Shown: piece after piece, positions 61,358-64,000 of the stretch
How the letters are laid out: every line of letters begins with the position of its first letter
How positions within the stretch are numbered: position 1 is the stretch's first letter
Assembly: GCF_963676485.1 (NCBI RefSeq)
Contig: NZ_OY781114.1
Location: forward strand, 3,612,501 to 3,676,500
DNA: 64,000 bases
Reading direction: 5' to 3'
Source of the DNA: an uncultured Cohaesibacter sp.
GTDB taxonomy: Bacteria > Pseudomonadota > Alphaproteobacteria > Rhizobiales > Cohaesibacteraceae
Position numbers and translations under genes: made by a program
The notes under the pieces: generated by a model
Told to the model about the DNA's origin: nothing
The model's database searches: none
What the model saw: only the letters and a program-made list of their open reading frames with translations

Positions 61358-61668
61358 GCTGTGACAGACTTGCTAGAGATGAAAGGCGGCTATGTCAATA
61401 GAAGTCTTGGAGTTTTCCAATTGATACCGCTTGTCTGTCCGGTTTTGTTTTCAGTCCCTTCAAATTTCACAACATGCTTGTGAGAGCTTCTTGTGTCTCA
61501 TGCGGGACTTTTGGGCTTTCGGGCGTCTTTCTGCACCATCCCGTTTCTTTCGTCAAGCAGATTTCAAGCCGCAAAATTGCGATTTTTCTCTTCACGAATG
61601 CTGCCCTCACAATATTCCTTCACTTATAGGGTCGCGATCAGTCTCATCACATCCGCTTGCTTGGCTTT
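61358..61668. other. Gene-free stretch between tRNA-Thr and the FlhB-tail gene
   Basis: About 310 bp. It must contain the tRNA-Thr promoter (leftward). I see no gene or repeat in it. Confidence 0.45.
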
Positions 61669-62034
61669 CTATTCTCGGAGGCGGTTTTCTGTTGCTGGTG
61701 GCCGATAAAGTGCCCCTTTCTGCTTCTTTTCGGCTTCCTGCATGACAAAGTTGATGACGACAGCGACGGCTGCGTAAAGATTTTCGGGAATGACTTCATT
61801 CAGTTCGACATCTGCGAGTGCTTGGGTAAGGGCAGGATTTCCGTCAACTATAACGCCATGCTCTTTGGCAAGTTCGATGATGCGCTCGGCGGTTTTTCCG
61901 CGCCCCTTCGCGGTGACGCGCGGTGCTTCATCGACGCCTTCCTCATAATGCAAGGCCACGGCAAGCTTGGAGGAGCAGTCTTCCTGCCCGGCTTCAAAGT
62001 CGCCGTCTTCAGGTGTCTTGGGCTTTTTGGTCAT
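61669..62034 (-). CDS. FlhB C-terminal-domain-like (EscU/YscU/HrcU-type) protein
   Basis: 121 residues, no membrane segment. After an acidic leader, KLAVALHYEEGVDEAPRVTAKGRGKTAERIIELAKEHG (about residues 23-60) and PALTQALADVELNEVIPENLYAAVAVVINFVM (about 67-98) match the C-terminal export-switch domain of FlhB, but the NPTH autocleavage site and the membrane part are absent. Such stand-alone FlhB-tail genes often follow a FliK-like gene, as here (4-bp overlap). It probably takes part in flagellar export switching or control. Confidence 0.82.
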   Translation of the reverse strand: MTKKPKTPEDGDFEAGQEDCSSKLAVALHYEEGVDEAPRVTAKGRGKTAERIIELAKEHGVIVDGNPALTQALADVELNEVIPENLYAAVAVVINFVMQEAEKKQKGALYRPPATENRLRE

Positions 62035-63551
62035 AGCTTGCGGTCCAGTCGCGCGTGGTGGGGAGGGCTGTCTGCTTCGGCGGGAGCGGTTTCTGCGTCC
62101 TTCTTTCTAGAAAAAGAGAGGCCCTCGAGTGTCAGTCCTTCTTCTTCCAGCATGGCCTGAAGGCTTGGGGCTGCCTGCTCAAATAGCGCGACGGTCTGGT
62201 CCTGTTCGGCGGCGAGCGTTATGAGAACGCTTTGTTGGTGCAGCCTCAGGGATACATCAACCGGTCCGATTGCATCGGCATTCATGGCAAAATGGACGGT
62301 CCAGCCGCCGCGACGCTTTTTGTCCGCATCGCTGTCGTCTTGTTCGTGCTCCTCATTGTCGGGAGCTTCGGGCTCATGTTCGAGTGTCATCTGCACAATG
62401 GCGGTGCCGTTCGCCAACATGACCGGGATTTCGACATGAAGGGTCTGCATGGAATGGCTTCCTGCTGAAGCGCCAGAAGAAAAGGCCGATCTTGCTGAGG
62501 CAATCTGGTTCAATGTCAATCGCGCCAATGCGGCGTCCACGTCGCTCTTTATGCGGGCGAGAGCGAGACTGTTCGGATCTGCAGGGGAAATATTGGACGG
62601 TCTTGGGCTTTGGCCTTGCAGGGGGATGTTTGGCAAGGGGGGAGGATCGCGCTGCGCCCCTGAAGCGGGAGGAGGGGGCGGATTGGCATCCTTGGGCAAT
62701 AGAGCCTGCAACAGGTTGAGCGAGGCTTTGAGATTGGTATTGAGCTTTTCAGCGCCCTGACCTGTCGATAGCTGCCCCAGAAGGCCAAGGGATGTCATTA
62801 TGTCTTTGAGGGCGGTTTTGGCTTTTGCTGCCTCGGGGGGCTGCTTCGGCATGAGCTGGAAGCCAAGCAACCAGCGCATTGTCGTCTCTATGTCTGGTGA
62901 GACTTTGGGGCGTTGACCTGTTTCAACTTGTTGGACGAATGCAGTCAGATTGGCGAACAAGTCTGCGAGAGAGCGCTGTTGGCTGAGGGCTTGTCGCTGT
63001 AAAGCGACCAAGCTCTCTTGCGGCTGAGTGTTGCCGGAGGCCTGTTGTGGTGGCACGGTAGGTGTGGGACTAGAAGGAGACGCGCCATAGGGAGCCTGCG
63101 GGGTGACTCGTGCGCTGCCTGTCTGTGCTGGTATCACCGGGCGAGGTAGAACCGCAGGCTCTGCCCCCACTTTAGGGATCGGGTTTGGCAGTGGATTGGG
63201 CGATCCTGTTGGTGGACTGGTCGCATTCCCTTTTGTTGCTGTTGCCATTTGGGTTTGTGCCGACTGATCGGGGGGAAGCAAGCTGATCGCGAGGCGTGGG
63301 CCTTGCTGGGTCTGGATTGTTTGTAGAAGAACCAAGGTGCCCGGCTTCATTTGTGCTGCCGACTGGGCATCGACCTTCAAGTCCAACGTTTGACCACCGG
63401 CATTGAGTTGGATTTGGGTTTCTCCGGAAGGCCGTTTTGAGATCATCTGGATGCGGGCCTGCTGCGGCAAGGCATTGCTCAAAAGTTTGAGCAGGGATTG
63501 TTCGGCATTCTTTTGCGCAAGGGAAACCGTGCGGACAATTTCCATAGCCAT
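62031..63551 (-). CDS. fliK: FliK-like flagellar hook-length control protein
   Basis: 506 residues. The middle is low-complexity, Pro/Gln/Ala-rich (about residues 100-180 and 290-340), as in the ruler region of FliK. The C-terminus (about 370-480) holds the FliK core: LHVEIPVMLANGTAIVQMTLEHEPE, GGWTVHFAMNADAIGPVDVSLRLHQQSVLITLAAE and QAAPSLQAMLEEEGLTLEGLSFSRK. It starts MAMEIVRTVSLAQ. Its stop overlaps the FlhB-tail gene by four bases. FliK measures the hook and signals FlhB to switch substrate. Confidence 0.83.
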   Translation of the reverse strand: MAMEIVRTVSLAQKNAEQSLLKLLSNALPQQARIQMISKRPSGETQIQLNAGGQTLDLKVDAQSAAQMKPGTLVLLQTIQTQQGPRLAISLLPPDQSAQTQMATATKGNATSPPTGSPNPLPNPIPKVGAEPAVLPRPVIPAQTGSARVTPQAPYGASPSSPTPTVPPQQASGNTQPQESLVALQRQALSQQRSLADLFANLTAFVQQVETGQRPKVSPDIETTMRWLLGFQLMPKQPPEAAKAKTALKDIMTSLGLLGQLSTGQGAEKLNTNLKASLNLLQALLPKDANPPPPPASGAQRDPPPLPNIPLQGQSPRPSNISPADPNSLALARIKSDVDAALARLTLNQIASARSAFSSGASAGSHSMQTLHVEIPVMLANGTAIVQMTLEHEPEAPDNEEHEQDDSDADKKRRGGWTVHFAMNADAIGPVDVSLRLHQQSVLITLAAEQDQTVALFEQAAPSLQAMLEEEGLTLEGLSFSRKKDAETAPAEADSPPHHARLDRKL

Positions 63552-63819
63552 GAAATAATGCCTCTCGTGATGAACAACAGCTTTTATTAGGGTAGCAGAT
63601 CCATCCCGGAGCGCAAATCTTTGCAGGCGTTGAGCGGGAAACGCTCTGAACGCATGAGGCCATCAAGGGGAGCTTGGAGGCGGGATTTGGGGTGAAATAA
63701 GTAAAAATACTTATTGTAGATTGGCTAAATATTAACGAAATGCTAAAGTGTGACTTTGAAGAGGCCCATTATTTAAGGCACAATAGCCTTTTGGCATTTT
63801 ACAATCAGGGGAGTTCAAT

Positions 63820-64000
63820 ATGAAAGCATCTGTAAGATTGTTGACGACACATGCGGCAGCGGCTGTGGCGCTGTTGATGGCGGCCCCTCTGGCTCAAGCC
63901 AATCCCGGCTATGGAGGCTCCTATCCTCCTTCGGGGTATGGCAGCGGACTTCCTGTTGTGTCCGTCGTGCCCGATGCCAACGGCAAGGTCTATCTGGAAG
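63820..64000 (+). CDS. Exported protein, N-terminal part (cut by window end)
   Basis: 60 codons starting at ATG 63820 after AGGGGAG. Classic Sec signal peptide (MKASVRLLTTHAAAAVALLM, then AAPLAQA near residue 27), then a Gly/Tyr/Pro-rich stretch (NPGYGGSYPPSGYGSGLP) and VVSVVPDANGKVYLE. No family recognised. The 268-bp gap before it is AT-rich (63690-63800) and divergent from fliK. Confidence 0.75.
   Translation, partial: MKASVRLLTTHAAAAVALLMAAPLAQANPGYGGSYPPSGYGSGLPVVSVVPDANGKVYLE

Overview
The window looks like chromosomal DNA from an alphaproteobacterium, probably a marine heterotroph of the Hyphomicrobiales (for example the Cohaesibacter, Labrenzia or Pseudovibrio group). This rests on the HisQMP- and Liv-type uptake systems, a complete phenylacetyl-CoA pathway, flagellar FliK and an FlhB-tail protein, moderately high GC coding sequence, and the style of the TetR, GntR and LacI regulators. 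The genus is a guess. Almost all the DNA is ordinary metabolic and transport sequence in short operons. I saw no transposase, phage gene or CRISPR array.

Layout, left to right. (1) 1-2.7 kb: the end of smpB, two identical initiator tRNA genes, a formate/nitrite-type channel, an orphan coding remnant and a GntR regulator. (2) 2.9-7.5 kb: an AbgB-like M20 amidohydrolase with a HisQ/HisM/HisP/binding-protein amino-acid ABC importer. (3) 7.7-9.7 kb: an isolated pduS-pduT pair. These are bacterial-microcompartment redox proteins, with no other shell or enzyme gene nearby. (4) 10.6-15.9 kb: a five-gene Liv-type ABC importer with a Tat-exported binding protein, followed by an M14-type peptidase (16.4-18.2 kb) and a GH94 disaccharide phosphorylase (18.6-21.0 kb). 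(5) 21.4-41.0 kb: a phenylacetate catabolic supercluster. The right-going part is paaJ-paaABCDE, a PF05138 paralogue, then paaZ. A TetR-type paaR, paaK, paaI and paaG are transcribed leftward. A second right-going operon holds paaN, five Liv-type importer genes and a fused enoyl-CoA hydratase/3-hydroxyacyl-CoA dehydrogenase. (6) 41.1-48.8 kb: a DMT exporter with its divergent TetR, a Tat-exported CpdB-like phosphodiesterase, a D-lyxose isomerase/LacI/PfkB-kinase sugar locus and another TetR. (7) 49.4-59.6 kb: a soluble PAS chemoreceptor, a complete sulfate importer (leftward), a cardiolipin synthase, and a translationally coupled pair made of a membrane-anchored glutamate-synthase-like protein and a PoxB-like pyruvate oxidase. 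(8) 59.7-64 kb: a poorly conserved-looking secreted protein next to tRNA-Thr, an FlhB-tail protein with FliK, and the start of an exported protein.

How it works together. The paa genes cover the whole route from phenylacetate to acetyl-CoA plus succinyl-CoA: PaaK activates, PaaABCDE epoxidises, PaaG isomerises to the oxepin, PaaZ opens and oxidises the ring product, and PaaJ plus the fused hydratase/dehydrogenase finish beta-oxidation. PaaI is a rescue thioesterase. The embedded Liv-type importer probably brings in the aromatic acid. The same operator-like sequence, approximately ACCGnCCGnnyGGT, lies upstream of paaJ, next to paaR, and twice between paaG and paaN. This supports one TetR-type repressor controlling the whole cluster.

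The most unusual items are the orphan pduS-pduT pair, the PF05138 paralogue with one apparent metal motif missing inside the paa operon, the coupled glutamate-synthase-like/pyruvate-oxidase pair, and two stretches of protein-like sequence without a start codon (1812-2024 and 59770-59958) that look like gene remnants.
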